Part shown: piece by piece, positions 7,410 through 15,893 of the stretch | Layout of the letters: the number at the start of each line of letters is the position of its first letter | How positions within the stretch are numbered: position 1 is the first letter of the stretch | From: Thermoanaerobaculia bacterium | GTDB taxonomy: Bacteria; Acidobacteriota; Thermoanaerobaculia; Multivoradales; Multivoraceae | Length of the DNA: 50,411 bases | Assembly (NCBI GenBank): GCA_022826745.1 | Contig: JAJDUI010000016.1 | Location: 1 to 50,411, forward strand | Direction of reading: 5' to 3' | Position numbers and translations under genes: made by a program | The notes under the pieces: generated by a model | What the model saw: only the letters and a program-made list of their open reading frames with translations | What the model was told of the DNA's origin: nothing | The model's database searches: none

Positions 7410-9167
7410 GTGCAATACAGGTCTATCTCACCATGCAAGAAGCCCGCCGTCGATCTCCTTCGGTTTCGCGGGCCGACCGTCGTCCCCGTGCTGGTTACGG
7501 CAATCGCCCTGGCGCTCTCCGGTTGCCGTGGTGTCGACGCCCCGCCCCGGCCCGACATCGTCCTCATCATGGCGGACGACATGGGCTTCTCCGACCTGGG
7601 CAGCTACGGCGGCGAGATCGAAACTCCGCACCTGGATCGCCTGGCCGCCAACGGCCTGCGCTTCAGCCACTTCTACAACACGGCCCGCTGCTGCCCGACC
7701 CGCGCGTCCCTGCTGACCGGCCTCTACGCTCACCAGGCCGGCGTCGGCCACATGACGGGCGACGACGGGCTGCCGGGATACCGCGGCGACCTCGCCGCCA
7801 ACGCGGTGACGATCGCCGAGGCCCTGAAGGAGGCCGGCTACGGCACCTACATGTCGGGGAAGTGGCACGTCACCCGCCACGTGGGCCACTGGAGCGGCAA
7901 CGACGAACTCACCTCGACCCACAACTGGCCGCGGCAACGCGGCTTCGACCGCTTCTACGGCACGATTCACGGCGCCGGCAGCTTCTACGACCCGATCTCC
8001 CTCACCGAAGACAACAAACCCGTCGAACTCACGCCGCCGGACGACCCCGAAGCCTCCGTCTACTACTACACGGACGCAATCTCCGAGCACGCGGCGCGCT
8101 TCGTGCGTGACCACGCGGAGGGCGAACGCAGCGACGATCCGCTCTTCCTCTACGTGGCCCACACCGCGCCCCACTGGCCGCTGCACGCGCTGCCGGAGGA
8201 CATCGCCCGCTACCGGGGCCGTTACGCCGCCGGCTGGGACGCGATCCGCGCCGAACGGCGCCAGCGGCTGATCGAACTCGGGCTGATCGAAGCCGACTGG
8301 CCGATCGCCGAGCGCGACCCGCGCGTCCCCGCCTGGGCGGATGTTCCCGGCGAGGAACGTCCATGGTTCGAGCGCGCGATGGAGGTCTATGCCGCCCAGG
8401 TCGACCGCATGGATCGGGGCATAGGCGAGGTCATCGCGGCGCTGGAGGAGACCGGCCGTCTCGACAACACGCTGATCCTGTTCCTCGCCGACAACGGCGG
8501 CTGCGCCGAGGTCCTGACCGACCGGGGCGGCCTGTCCATGCCGAGGCAGGCCCTGGACGGCAGCCCGGTCGCCGTCGGAAACAACACGAGCGTGCTCCCC
8601 GGGCCGGAGTCGAGTTATCAGAGCTACGGCCCCCACTGGGCCCACGCCAGCAACACGCCGTTCCGCCTCTACAAACACTGGGTCCACGAAGGGGGCATCG
8701 CGTCCCCGCTGATCGTCCACTGGCCGGCGCGGATCGCCGACGGCGGCGGCATCGTGCGCGAAACCGCCCACGTCATCGATCTGATGGCGACCGCGCTCGA
8801 CGCCGCCGGCGCCACGCACCCCGCAAGTCGCGCCGGCAGCGCCTCGATCCCGGTCGAGGGCGTGAGTCTGCTGCCGGCGTTCCAGGCTCAGCCTCTCCAT
8901 CGAGACGCGGTGTTCTGGGAGCACGAAGGCAACCGGGCGGTCCGCTCGGGCAAATGGAAGCTGGTGTCCCGCTACCCGGGTGAGTGGGAGCTCTACGACC
9001 TGGTCGCCGATCGCACGGAGGCCAACGATCTGGCGCTGGCCGAACCGGAGCGGGCCGCCGCCCTCGCCGCGCTCTGGAGCGACTGGGCCGCTCGCACCGG
9101 GGTGATCCCGTGGGACGAGATTCGGGAGCGCCGGCGGGCCGCCCGCGAGGCCGACGAGGGCGCCTGA
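7410..9167 (+). CDS. Lipoprotein arylsulfatase-type sulfatase
   Basis: A 585-residue formylglycine-dependent sulfatase that hydrolyses sulfate esters. Metal ligands D56-D57 lie in IVLIMADDMGFSDLG. The CxPxR signature is C-C-P-T-R (C94 is the residue converted to formylglycine) followed by ASLLTG. SGKWHV (about 148-153) and the late LADNGG segment fit the S1 family. The N-terminus has a hydrophobic stretch ending LALSGC (C39), a lipobox, so it is probably anchored in a membrane facing the periplasm. The open frame extends 74 codons upstream, but that part overlaps the opposite metalloprotease gene and is not conserved-looking. GTG 7410 is chosen for the signal peptide and the -10-like TACACT 6 nt upstream. 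Substrate unknown; no sulfatase-maturing enzyme is in the window. Confidence 0.88.
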   Translation: MQYRSISPCKKPAVDLLRFRGPTVVPVLVTAIALALSGCRGVDAPPRPDIVLIMADDMGFSDLGSYGGEIETPHLDRLAANGLRFSHFYNTARCCPTRASLLTGLYAHQAGVGHMTGDDGLPGYRGDLAANAVTIAEALKEAGYGTYMSGKWHVTRHVGHWSGNDELTSTHNWPRQRGFDRFYGTIHGAGSFYDPISLTEDNKPVELTPPDDPEASVYYYTDAISEHAARFVRDHAEGERSDDPLFLYVAHTAPHWPLHALPEDIARYRGRYAAGWDAIRAERRQRLIELGLIEADWPIAERDPRVPAWADVPGEERPWFERAMEVYAAQVDRMDRGIGEVIAALEETGRLDNTLILFLADNGGCAEVLTDRGGLSMPRQALDGSPVAVGNNTSVLPGPESSYQSYGPHWAHASNTPFRLYKHWVHEGGIASPLIVHWPARIADGGGIVRETAHVIDLMATALDAAGATHPASRAGSASIPVEGVSLLPAFQAQPLHRDAVFWEHEGNRAVRSGKWKLVSRYPGEWELYDLVADRTEANDLALAEPERAAALAALWSDWAARTGVIPWDEIRERRRAAREADEGA

Positions 9168-9180
9168 GTACCCACCCGCG

Positions 9181-9189
9181 TGCTACTCT
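9181..9189 (+). promoter_or_regulatory. Extended -10-like promoter of the selenoprotein gene
   Basis: TGC-TACTCT ends exactly 7 nt before the ATG at 9197, and no Shine-Dalgarno sequence is present. This is leaderless geometry, nearly the same as at 48612-48620. Confidence 0.45.
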
Positions 9190-9196
9190 CCGGGCC

Positions 9197-9817
9197 ATGA
9201 AAACGAGAACTTTCCTGGCTGGAGCGGCCCTGGTCTGCGCCTCTCCCGCGCTTGCCGCCGAGGTCCCGACATCCGCGGAGGACGTCCGGCCGCTCCTGGT
9301 CGGCAGCGCCGTCCCCGAAGTCGAACTTCCCGCCGCCGACGGCGGTGTCGTTGATCTGGCCGCCCAGGCCAGGGCACAGCCGACGATCCTCATCTTCTAC
9401 CGCGGCGGCTGGTGACCGTACTGCAACACGCAACTGGGTCAGTTGCAGGAGATAGAGCAGGATCTGATCAACCTCGGCTACCAGTTGTTCGCGGTCTCGC
9501 CGGACGTCGCGGACCAACTGCAGGCCACCGTCGACAAGAACGAGCTGAAGTACCGGCTTCTCTCGGACCGGGGCATGGCGGCCTCGCAGGCGTTCGGCAT
9601 CGCCTTTCGCAACGAGGAGATGGTGCGGACCTACCGGGAGAGCTACCAGCTCGACCTGGAGGCGTACGCCGGGGACGATCACCACATGCTCCCGGTACCC
9701 GCGGTCTTCGTGCTCGACACGGACGGTCGGGTCGCCTTCCACTACGTGAACCCGGACTACAAGGTCCGTCTCCCGGAGACGGTTCTGCTCGAGGCCGCGA
9801 AGGCGGCGCTCAAGTAG
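9197..9817 (+). CDS. Peroxiredoxin-like selenoprotein (Sec at TGA 9413-9415)
   Basis: A 206-residue thioredoxin-fold AhpC/TSA-like protein if TGA at 9413-9415 is read as selenocysteine. The first 72 codons give a signal peptide (LAGAALVCASPALAA, about residues 7-21) and the beginning of the fold up to IFYRGGW. TGA then falls exactly where relatives have Cys in RGGWCPYC, and the same frame continues PYCNTQL...QEIEQDL to a normal TAG. The active site is therefore U73-P-Y-C76, a UxxC redox motif expected to reduce peroxides or disulfides in the periplasm. A SECIS-like hairpin sits 14 nt after the TGA. Sec-containing Prx-like proteins are a known family. selA, selB, selC and selD are not in the window. 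A nonsense mutation is the alternative, but the intact downstream frame and hairpin argue against it. Confidence 0.85.
9430..9446 (+). promoter_or_regulatory. SECIS-like hairpin
   Basis: GCAACT (9430-9435) and AGTTGC (9441-9446) form a perfect 6-bp stem with a five-base loop GGGTC. The loop holds GGU(C), as in the E. coli fdhF SECIS apical loop. The loop guanines lie about 21-23 nt after the TGA, inside the range known for bacterial SECIS elements. A competing 7-bp stem (CTGCAAC 9421-9427 with GTTGCAG 9442-9448) is also possible. Confidence 0.75.
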
Positions 9818-9851
9818 TTTCCGTCAACGGCCGAAGTCGCCGGCAAGCCGT

Positions 9852-11177
9852 TTGGCGACGGTAGTGGCTTCCAACCGACAGGCGCTGGCGCGCAACGATC
9901 CCGCGGTGTGGGCCGCGATCGCCGGCGAGGAGGAGCGCGAGCGGCGGGGCGTCGAGCTCATCCCCTCGGAGAACTACACCTACCCCGAGGTGTTCGCGGC
10001 GAACGGCTCGGTGCTGACGAACAAGTACGCGGAGGGCTACCCCGGCCGCAGGTACTACGGCGGCCAGGAGTTCACCGACGCCGTCGAGCGGCTGGCGATC
10101 GAGCGCGCCTGCCGGCTGTTCCGGGCCGAGCACGCGAACGTCCAGGCGCTGTCCGGCTCGCCGATGAACCAGGCCGTCTACTTCGCCTTCCTCGATCCCG
10201 GCGACACGGTGCTGGCGATGGACCTCTCGCACGGCGGCCACCTCACCCACGGTGCGCCGGTATCCCACATGGGCCGGGTCTTCAACTTCATCCGCTACCG
10301 GACGGATCCGGCCAACGAGGGCGCAATCGACTTCGACGCCATGCTCGCCCAGGCCCGCGAGCATCGGCCGAAGATGATCCTCTGCGGCTACTCCTCGTAC
10401 CCGCGGGACTACGACTACCGCGAGTTCAAGCGGGTCGCGGACGACATCGGCGCGCTGACGATGGCCGACGTGTCCCACATCGGCGGCCTGATCGCGGGCA
10501 ATGCCATGGCGAACCCGCTCGACCACGGCTTCGACGTGATGACGACGACCGGCCACAAGACCCTCCGCGGTCCCCGGAGCGGGCTGATCCTGTCCCGCGC
10601 GGAGCACCGCCGGAAGATCGACAAGGCCGTGTTTCCGGGTCTCCAGGGCGGTCCCCACATGAACGCGGTCGCGGCGCTCGCCATCACTCTGGGCAAGGCG
10701 CTCGAACCCGAGTTCGCCGTCTACGCGCGGCAGGTCCTTTCGAACGCGAAGGTGCTGGCGGACGAACTGATGAGCCGCGGCGCCGAACTGGTCACCGGCG
10801 GCACCGAGAACCACATGATGGTGCTCGACACGCAGGCCAGCTTCGGTATCGACGGCCGGATCGCCGAAGAGACGCTGGACAAGGTCTCGATCACGGTCAA
10901 CAAGCAGTTGATCCCCGACGATCCGCTGCCGCCTCTGCGGCCCAGCGGCATCCGCCTCGGCAGCCCGGCGGCCACCACCCGCGGCATGGAAGAGGCGGAG
11001 ATGAAGTTGCTCGCCGAGTGGATCATGGACGCGCTGCGGCGCCACCGCGACGAGGAGAGGCTCGACGCCATGCGCCAGGACATCGAACGGTTCTGCCTGC
11101 GCTTCCCCGTGCCCGGCGTGACCCCGTCAGACGCCGGCGCCGCCAGCCCCCGAAGATCAAGCGCCGCCAGACACTGA
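9852..11177 (+). CDS. glyA: Serine hydroxymethyltransferase
   Basis: A 441-residue PLP enzyme that interconverts serine plus tetrahydrofolate with glycine plus 5,10-methylene-tetrahydrofolate in the cytosol. Diagnostic segments are LIPSENYTYPEV, TNKYAEGYPGRRYYGG (about 56-71), SGSPMNQAVY, the PLP-lysine motif TTGHKTLRGPRSG (K236) and GLQGGPHMN. The start is a TTG at 9852 or a GTG at 9864; neither has a clear ribosome site. It lacks the usual GxxANQAVY spelling (here GSPMNQAVY), as some bacterial paralogues do. An enoyl-CoA hydratase gene follows 29 nt downstream. The C-terminal tail (PRRSSAARH) looks unstructured. Confidence 0.92.
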   Translation: MATVVASNRQALARNDPAVWAAIAGEEERERRGVELIPSENYTYPEVFAANGSVLTNKYAEGYPGRRYYGGQEFTDAVERLAIERACRLFRAEHANVQALSGSPMNQAVYFAFLDPGDTVLAMDLSHGGHLTHGAPVSHMGRVFNFIRYRTDPANEGAIDFDAMLAQAREHRPKMILCGYSSYPRDYDYREFKRVADDIGALTMADVSHIGGLIAGNAMANPLDHGFDVMTTTGHKTLRGPRSGLILSRAEHRRKIDKAVFPGLQGGPHMNAVAALAITLGKALEPEFAVYARQVLSNAKVLADELMSRGAELVTGGTENHMMVLDTQASFGIDGRIAEETLDKVSITVNKQLIPDDPLPPLRPSGIRLGSPAATTRGMEEAEMKLLAEWIMDALRRHRDEERLDAMRQDIERFCLRFPVPGVTPSDAGAASPRRSSAARH

Positions 11178-11206
11178 ACAACAGACGCAAGAGGCTGAAG
11201 AACGAG

Positions 11207-12064
11207 ATGGCTTCCGAACCCCACGACCACGCGATCCGCCACGAACTCGAGGACGGCGTCCTCACGATCACGCTGAACCGGCCCGAGCGTCTCAACGCTT
11301 TCAACGGCCAGATGATGGCGGAGATGATGGACGCCTTCGACCGCGCGGACGCGGACGACAACGTCCGCGCCATTGTCGTCACCGGCGAAGGGCGGGGATT
11401 CTGCGCCGGCGCCGACCTGTCCTCCGGCGGCGACACCTTCGCCCGTTCCAACGCCGACCTCGACGACTACCGGGACGGCGGCGGCGTCCTGTCGCTGCGG
11501 ATCTACGACCTCCGCAAGCCGATCATCGCGGCGATCAACGGCCCGGCGGTCGGCGTCGGCATCACGATGACCCTGCCGATGGACGTTCGCCTGGCCTCGA
11601 CGGAGGCGAGGATGGGTTTCGTCTTCGTCCGCCGGGGCATGGTGCCGGAAGCCTGCAGCAGCTACTTCCTGCCCCGGCTCGTCGGCATGGGCCGCGCCGC
11701 CGAGTGGACGCTGACCGGCCGCGTCTTCCCGGCCTCCGAAGCACTCGAGGTGGGCCTCGTCAATCGCGTCCTGCCGCCGGACGAGCTGCTTCCCGCCGCC
11801 CGTGAGCTGGCGAGCGAAATCGCGGCCAACACCTCGCCTGTTTCGGTCGCGATCACTCGGCACATGCTGTGGAAGGCCCTCGACGCCGAGTCGCCGATGG
11901 CGGCGCACCGCGTGGAGTCGAAGGGCATCTACACGCGCGGCAGGAGCGCCGACGCGCGAGAGGGCGTGACCTCGTTCCTCGAGAAGCGCCCGGCCGAGTT
12001 CCCCCTGAAGGTGAGCGCGGACATGCCGCCCTACTTCCCCTGGTGGGAGGACGAGCCGTTCTAG
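11207..12064 (+). CDS. Enoyl-CoA hydratase/isomerase (crotonase) family
   Basis: A 285-residue crotonase-fold protein acting on an acyl-CoA thioester, probably in fatty-acid or side-chain beta-oxidation. Visible motifs are ITLNRPERLNAFN (about 21-33), the first oxyanion-hole segment GRGFCAGADLS (63-73), AINGPAVGVG for the second half, and VPEACSSYFLPRLVGMGRA, which contains the glutamate expected in hydratases. Length is slightly above the 260 typical for the family because of the C-terminal extension PYFPWWEDEPF. It follows glyA on the same strand. Substrate is not predictable. Confidence 0.9.
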   Translation: MASEPHDHAIRHELEDGVLTITLNRPERLNAFNGQMMAEMMDAFDRADADDNVRAIVVTGEGRGFCAGADLSSGGDTFARSNADLDDYRDGGGVLSLRIYDLRKPIIAAINGPAVGVGITMTLPMDVRLASTEARMGFVFVRRGMVPEACSSYFLPRLVGMGRAAEWTLTGRVFPASEALEVGLVNRVLPPDELLPAARELASEIAANTSPVSVAITRHMLWKALDAESPMAAHRVESKGIYTRGRSADAREGVTSFLEKRPAEFPLKVSADMPPYFPWWEDEPF

Positions 12065-13386
12065 GCGAAAACGGCAGCGAACCGCGGCCCGCAATCCGCC
12101 GCGGGGCGGTGGCGTCATGGTGTCTCTACGACTGGGCCAATTCCGCCTTCACGACCCTGGTCGTGACCTTCATCTACGCGACCTACTTCACCCAGACCTT
12201 CGCCGAGAACGCGGATCGGGGCACCGTGCTGTGGTCCCGGGGGGTCACCACCAGCTCCCTGATCATCGCCCTGGTCTCGCCGGTCCTGGGGGCGATGGCC
12301 GACCGCGGAGGGCACCGTCGCCGCTTCCTGGCAGCGGCCACGCTGATCTCGGTCGGAGCGACCGCCTGGCTCACCTTCGTCGTTCCGGGAAGCGGCAACG
12401 CCGTGCTGGCGGCTCTTGCCCTGTTCGTCGTCGCGAACATCGGTTTCGAGGTCGGCATGGTGTTCTACAACGCCTTCCTGCCACAGGTGTCGACGCCGGC
12501 GACGATCGGCCGCATTTCCGGCATCGGCTGGGGCATCGGCTATGCGGGCGGCCTGGTCAGCCTGGTACTGGCGCTGCTCGGACTGGTCGGGCTCGGCGAC
12601 GCCCGGCCGTGGGTGTCATTGAGCACCGAGGCCGGCTTCAACATCCGGGCCACGAACCTCCTCGTCGCCGGGTGGTTCCTGCTCTTCAGTCTGCCGATGC
12701 TGCTACTGGTGCGGGACCAGACGGGCGCCCGAAGCGCGTCAACCTCCGGTACGGCGGCCTCCATCGGCAGGGCGTTCCAGGATCTCGGACGCACCTTCGG
12801 CCGCATCCGCGAGTTCAAGGACATCGTTCGCTTCCTGCTCGCCCGGCTGGTCTACAACGACGGCCTGATCACGATGATGGCCTTCGGGGGCGTCTACGCC
12901 GCGGGGACGTTCGGGATGGACACGAGCGAAGTCATCCTCTTCGCCATCTCGCTCAACGTCACCGGCGGACTCGGTGCCTTCCTGTTCGGCCTCCTGGACG
13001 ATCGCCTCGGCGGCCGGGCGACGGTGCTCTGGAGCCTGGTCGGCCTGTTCGTGTGCACCTTCGTGGCGGTCGTCGCAACGAGCAAGGCCGTGTTCTGGAT
13101 CGCGGTCCTGATTTCCGGCCTGTTCATCGGCCCCGTCCAATCCGCGAGCCGGTCGCTGATGGCCCGATTCGCACCCCAGCGTTACGAGTCGGAGTTCTTC
13201 GGCTTTTTCGCCTTCTCCGGCAAGGCGACCGCCTTCCTCGGGCCGCTCCTGCTCGGGCTGATCACTGCCGGCTACGGGCAGCGGGCCGGCGTCTCGATCG
13301 TCCTCGCTTTCTTCCTGGTCGGCGGCCTGCTGCTGCTGCGAGTCGACGAGGCTCGGGGCATGAAGCGTGCCCGCGAGGCCGCCTAG
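12043..13386 (+). CDS. MFS transporter, UMF1/Atg22-like
   Basis: An inner-membrane major-facilitator protein of about 447 residues with around 12 hydrophobic segments. The start of the conserved part, WCLYDWANSAFTT, is the hallmark of the UMF1 (Atg22-like) group, and a DRGGHRRRF loop matches the MFS loop-2/3 signature. The start is uncertain. GTG 12043 overlaps the previous gene by 22 nt and leaves 24 residues before the first conserved Trp; GTG 12109 leaves only three. No good ribosome site marks either. Relatives are proposed exporters of amino acids or other small molecules; the substrate here is unknown. Confidence 0.82.
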   Translation: MGGRAVLGENGSEPRPAIRRGAVASWCLYDWANSAFTTLVVTFIYATYFTQTFAENADRGTVLWSRGVTTSSLIIALVSPVLGAMADRGGHRRRFLAAATLISVGATAWLTFVVPGSGNAVLAALALFVVANIGFEVGMVFYNAFLPQVSTPATIGRISGIGWGIGYAGGLVSLVLALLGLVGLGDARPWVSLSTEAGFNIRATNLLVAGWFLLFSLPMLLLVRDQTGARSASTSGTAASIGRAFQDLGRTFGRIREFKDIVRFLLARLVYNDGLITMMAFGGVYAAGTFGMDTSEVILFAISLNVTGGLGAFLFGLLDDRLGGRATVLWSLVGLFVCTFVAVVATSKAVFWIAVLISGLFIGPVQSASRSLMARFAPQRYESEFFGFFAFSGKATAFLGPLLLGLITAGYGQRAGVSIVLAFFLVGGLLLLRVDEARGMKRAREAA

Positions 13387-13436
13387 GACGGAGAACAGCC
13401 AGGCCCGAATCAACGTACAAGGACCAGGGGGGAGCG

Positions 13437-14024
13437 ATGGAGGCAGTCAGCGACTGGTGGGGCTCTTTGGAGGGGGCATACCGGGTCTTCTACGCGCTGG
13501 GGATCGTCTCGGCACTGGCGCTGCTCGTTCAGGTGATCCTCGCCGTCTTCGGACTCGACGATCTGTTCGACGCCGCCGACGGCGAAGGCACTTCGCTGCT
13601 CTCGCTCCGCACCGTCAGCGGTTTCCTGGCCGGCTTTGGCTGGACCGGCGTCGTGATGATGCGAGCCGGTTACTCCACTCTGGCCGCCTCGATCGGCGGC
13701 ACAGTGGTCGGTCTCCTCTTCGCCGGCATCCTGTTCCTGATCATCCGCGTGATGATGGGCCTGCGCCACAGCGGCACGATCGACTACAGGAACGCGGTCG
13801 GCGTGGCCGGCAAGGTCTACGCGCCGATCGGCGCGAGTCTTGAGAAGCCCGGCCAGGTCGAAGTCCTGGTCCAGGGCCGGCTGCGAACGGTCGCCGCGAT
13901 GACGCGGCACGACCAGGATCTGCCCACTCTGACCCGCATCCGCGTGGTCGACACTCTCGATTCCAACACCCTGCTCGTCGCTCCCCTGGACGCGGAAGCC
14001 GGCGACGCGAAAGAAACCAAGTAG
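13437..14024 (+). CDS. NfeD-like membrane protein
   Basis: A 195-residue protein with three to four transmembrane segments in the first 105 residues (FYALGIVSALALLVQVILAVF, then FLAGFGWTGVVMMRAG and VGLLFAGILFLIIRVMMG) and a soluble C-terminal domain of the NfeD OB-fold kind (GVAGKVYAPIG...GQVEVLVQG...LPTLTRIRVVD). NfeD proteins pair with SPFH proteins, and a flotillin follows only 19 nt downstream. The ATG has a GGGGGGAG ribosome site. The pair probably organises membrane microdomains. No ClpP-type protease domain is present, so this is the short NfeD form. Confidence 0.8.
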   Translation: MEAVSDWWGSLEGAYRVFYALGIVSALALLVQVILAVFGLDDLFDAADGEGTSLLSLRTVSGFLAGFGWTGVVMMRAGYSTLAASIGGTVVGLLFAGILFLIIRVMMGLRHSGTIDYRNAVGVAGKVYAPIGASLEKPGQVEVLVQGRLRTVAAMTRHDQDLPTLTRIRVVDTLDSNTLLVAPLDAEAGDAKETK

Positions 14025-14043
14025 CAGTTAGGAGAATCCATAC

Positions 14044-15459
14044 GTGGACCTGATCATCCTCATCCTGTCCGCCCTGGCGGCGGTCCTCATCCTGATCTTC
14101 TCGCTCTCGAGCCGCTACCGGCGTTGCCCGTCGGACCGCATCCTCGTGGTCTACGGCAAGATCGGCGGCGCCGGTTCGGCGAAGTGCTACCACGGCGGCG
14201 CCGCCTTCATCATCCCGATCCTGCAGGCGCACCAGTTCCTCGATCTCGAGCCGATGACGATGGACATCAACCTGACCGGGGCGCTGTCGAAACAGAACAT
14301 CCGGGTCAACTGCCCGTCGACGTTCACGGTCGGCATCTCGACCGAGTCCGGTGTGATGGAGAACGCCGCCGAGCGCCTGCTCGGCATGCAGATGGAGCGT
14401 GTCTCCGCACTGGCACGGGACATCATCTTCGGCCAGATGCGCGTCGTCCTGGCAACGATGCCGATCGAGGAGATCAACGCCGACCGCGACAAGCTGATCG
14501 AGAACATCTCGAACGGCGTCGAGGTCGAGCTGAAGAAGGTCGGTCTACGGCTGATCAACGTGAACATCCAGGACATCACGGACGAGTCCGGCTACATCGA
14601 CGCGCTCGGCAAGGAAGCCGCCGCGCGGGCGATCAACGAGGCGAAGGTCAAGGTCGCCGAGCAGGAGCGCGACGGCGAGGTCGGCGCCGCGGCCGCCGAG
14701 CGGGACCGGCGCATCCAGGTGGCCGAAGCCAGGGCGACCGCGCAGGAGGGTGAGAACGAGTCCGCGGTGCGCGTGGCGCAGTCCGACTCCCAGCGGAGAA
14801 AGGAAGAAGCCGAGGCCGAGCGCGACGCCTCCGCCGCCGAGAAGGTCAAGGCCGCCCAGGCGCTGCAGGAAGCCTACGCGGCCCAGCAGGAGTCCGAGGT
14901 CGCGCGCGCCAGCCGCGAGCAGGCGACCCAGAGGGCGGACGTCGTCGTCCCCGCCGAGATCAAGAAGGAGGAGATCGCCACGCTCGCCGAGGCCGAGGCC
15001 GAGCGCAACCGTCGCCTGAAGCGCGGCGAGGCGGACGGCATCCGGTCCCTGACCGACGCCGACGCCGACCGCATCCAGCGCCTCCAGGAAGCCGAAGCGG
15101 CAGGCATCGAGGCGGTGCTCAAGAAGAAGGCCGAGGGCTTCGACCAGATCGTCGAGGCGATCGGCGGCGCCGACAACGCGGCGCTCCTCCTGGCCACGGA
15201 GCAGCTACCCAAGCTGGTCGAGGAGCAGGTCAAGGCGATCGCCGGCCTCAAGATCGACAACGTGACCGTCTGGGACTCGGGGCGCGGCGAGAACGGCAAG
15301 ACGGCCACGGCGGACTTCGTCTCCGGCCTGGTCGGTTCGCTGCCCCCGCTGCACGAACTGACGAAGAACGTCGGCATCAAGCTGCCGGAGTACCTGGGCA
15401 GCAGCAAGGAAGCCGAGACGGCTTCGCCCGCGGAACCGGAGGCCGATCCCGAACCCTGA
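14044..15459 (+). CDS. Flotillin-like SPFH-domain protein
   Basis: A 471-residue membrane-anchored scaffold protein. One N-terminal transmembrane segment (residues 2-20) is followed by an SPFH/Band 7 domain to about residue 210, then a long Ala/Glu-rich coiled coil rich in EAEAER and AEAER repeats (about 210-370), and a C-terminal flotillin tail (VEEQVKAIAGLKIDNVTVWDSG). It starts at a GTG with AGGAG 9 nt upstream. Flotillins assemble cage-like complexes at the membrane with NfeD partners, matching the gene just upstream. The last 20 residues are an acidic Pro/Glu tail. Confidence 0.9.
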   Translation: MDLIILILSALAAVLILIFSLSSRYRRCPSDRILVVYGKIGGAGSAKCYHGGAAFIIPILQAHQFLDLEPMTMDINLTGALSKQNIRVNCPSTFTVGISTESGVMENAAERLLGMQMERVSALARDIIFGQMRVVLATMPIEEINADRDKLIENISNGVEVELKKVGLRLINVNIQDITDESGYIDALGKEAAARAINEAKVKVAEQERDGEVGAAAAERDRRIQVAEARATAQEGENESAVRVAQSDSQRRKEEAEAERDASAAEKVKAAQALQEAYAAQQESEVARASREQATQRADVVVPAEIKKEEIATLAEAEAERNRRLKRGEADGIRSLTDADADRIQRLQEAEAAGIEAVLKKKAEGFDQIVEAIGGADNAALLLATEQLPKLVEEQVKAIAGLKIDNVTVWDSGRGENGKTATADFVSGLVGSLPPLHELTKNVGIKLPEYLGSSKEAETASPAEPEADPEP

Positions 15460-15466
15460 GACGGCG

Positions 15467-15706
15467 TCAGGTGATGTCGCGGAGCGTCAGACCGCGGCTC
15501 TTCAGGTAGGGCATCAGGCCCTTCCTGTCGATCGTGCGCAATGCACGGGTCGACACCTTCAGCTTGAGCGTCCGCTTCAGCTCGGGCACGTACAGCCGCT
15601 TGGTCTGGATGTTCGGCCGCTGCCACTTGTTCGTGACGTTGTGCGCGTGGGAAATGTTGTGGCCGCTGAGCGGCTTCTTGCCGGTGATCCGGCAGACTCT
15701 GGGCAT
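15467..15706 (-). CDS. rpmB: 50S ribosomal protein L28
   Basis: A 79-residue ribosomal protein that binds 23S rRNA. It begins MPRVCRITGKKPLSGHNISH and has the typical RPNIQTKRLYVPELKRTLKLKVSTRALRTIDRKGL arrangement. There is a Cys at residue 5 but no zinc ribbon set of four Cys, so it is the zinc-independent form. It stands alone, convergent with the flotillin gene (7-nt gap) and divergent from the ThDP-enzyme gene. Confidence 0.97.
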   Translation of the reverse strand: MPRVCRITGKKPLSGHNISHAHNVTNKWQRPNIQTKRLYVPELKRTLKLKVSTRALRTIDRKGLMPYLKSRGLTLRDIT

Positions 15707-15769
15707 GATTCAGAACTCCATCGACGCGACGCCGCGGTAAGGCGTCGGGGCGGTCTCGTTGGGCGCGCG

Positions 15770-15798
15770 ATGATAGCAGCGAAGCCGTTCCCTGTCGC
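15770..15798 (-). promoter_or_regulatory. Promoter of rpmB
   Basis: On the minus strand a -35-like GCGACA (15793-15798), a 17-nt spacer and TATCAT (15770-15775, five of six matches to TATAAT), with a TGC extended element directly before the -10. The expected leader is about 57 nt. This is the best promoter in the window. Confidence 0.55.
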
Positions 15799-15817
15799 GC
15801 GAAGGCAGCCGACCGGC

Positions 15818-15826
15818 TGCTAGGCT
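15818..15826 (+). promoter_or_regulatory. Extended -10-like promoter of the ThDP-enzyme gene
   Basis: TGC-TAGGCT matches TGnTAnnnT. The predicted leader is about 60 nt and contains GGGAGGA shortly before the GTG start at 15894. No clear -35. Confidence 0.35.
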
Positions 15827-15893
15827 GCACCGACCAGAGCAAGCAACCGCAACGCCGGAAACGTCCCGGCGCGCCACACCGGGAGGACCCACC

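Noticed and set aside
9413..9415. TGA as a frameshift or simple pseudogene mark
   Set aside because: The frame is identical on both sides, the codon stands exactly at the active-site Cys, and a SECIS-like hairpin follows. A point mutation remains possible but is less likely.
9421..9448. CTGCAAC/GTTGCAG stem as the main SECIS helix
   Set aside because: It closes a 14-nt loop and begins too near the UGA; the inner GCAACU/AGUUGC stem with the GGGUC loop fits known bacterial SECIS elements better.
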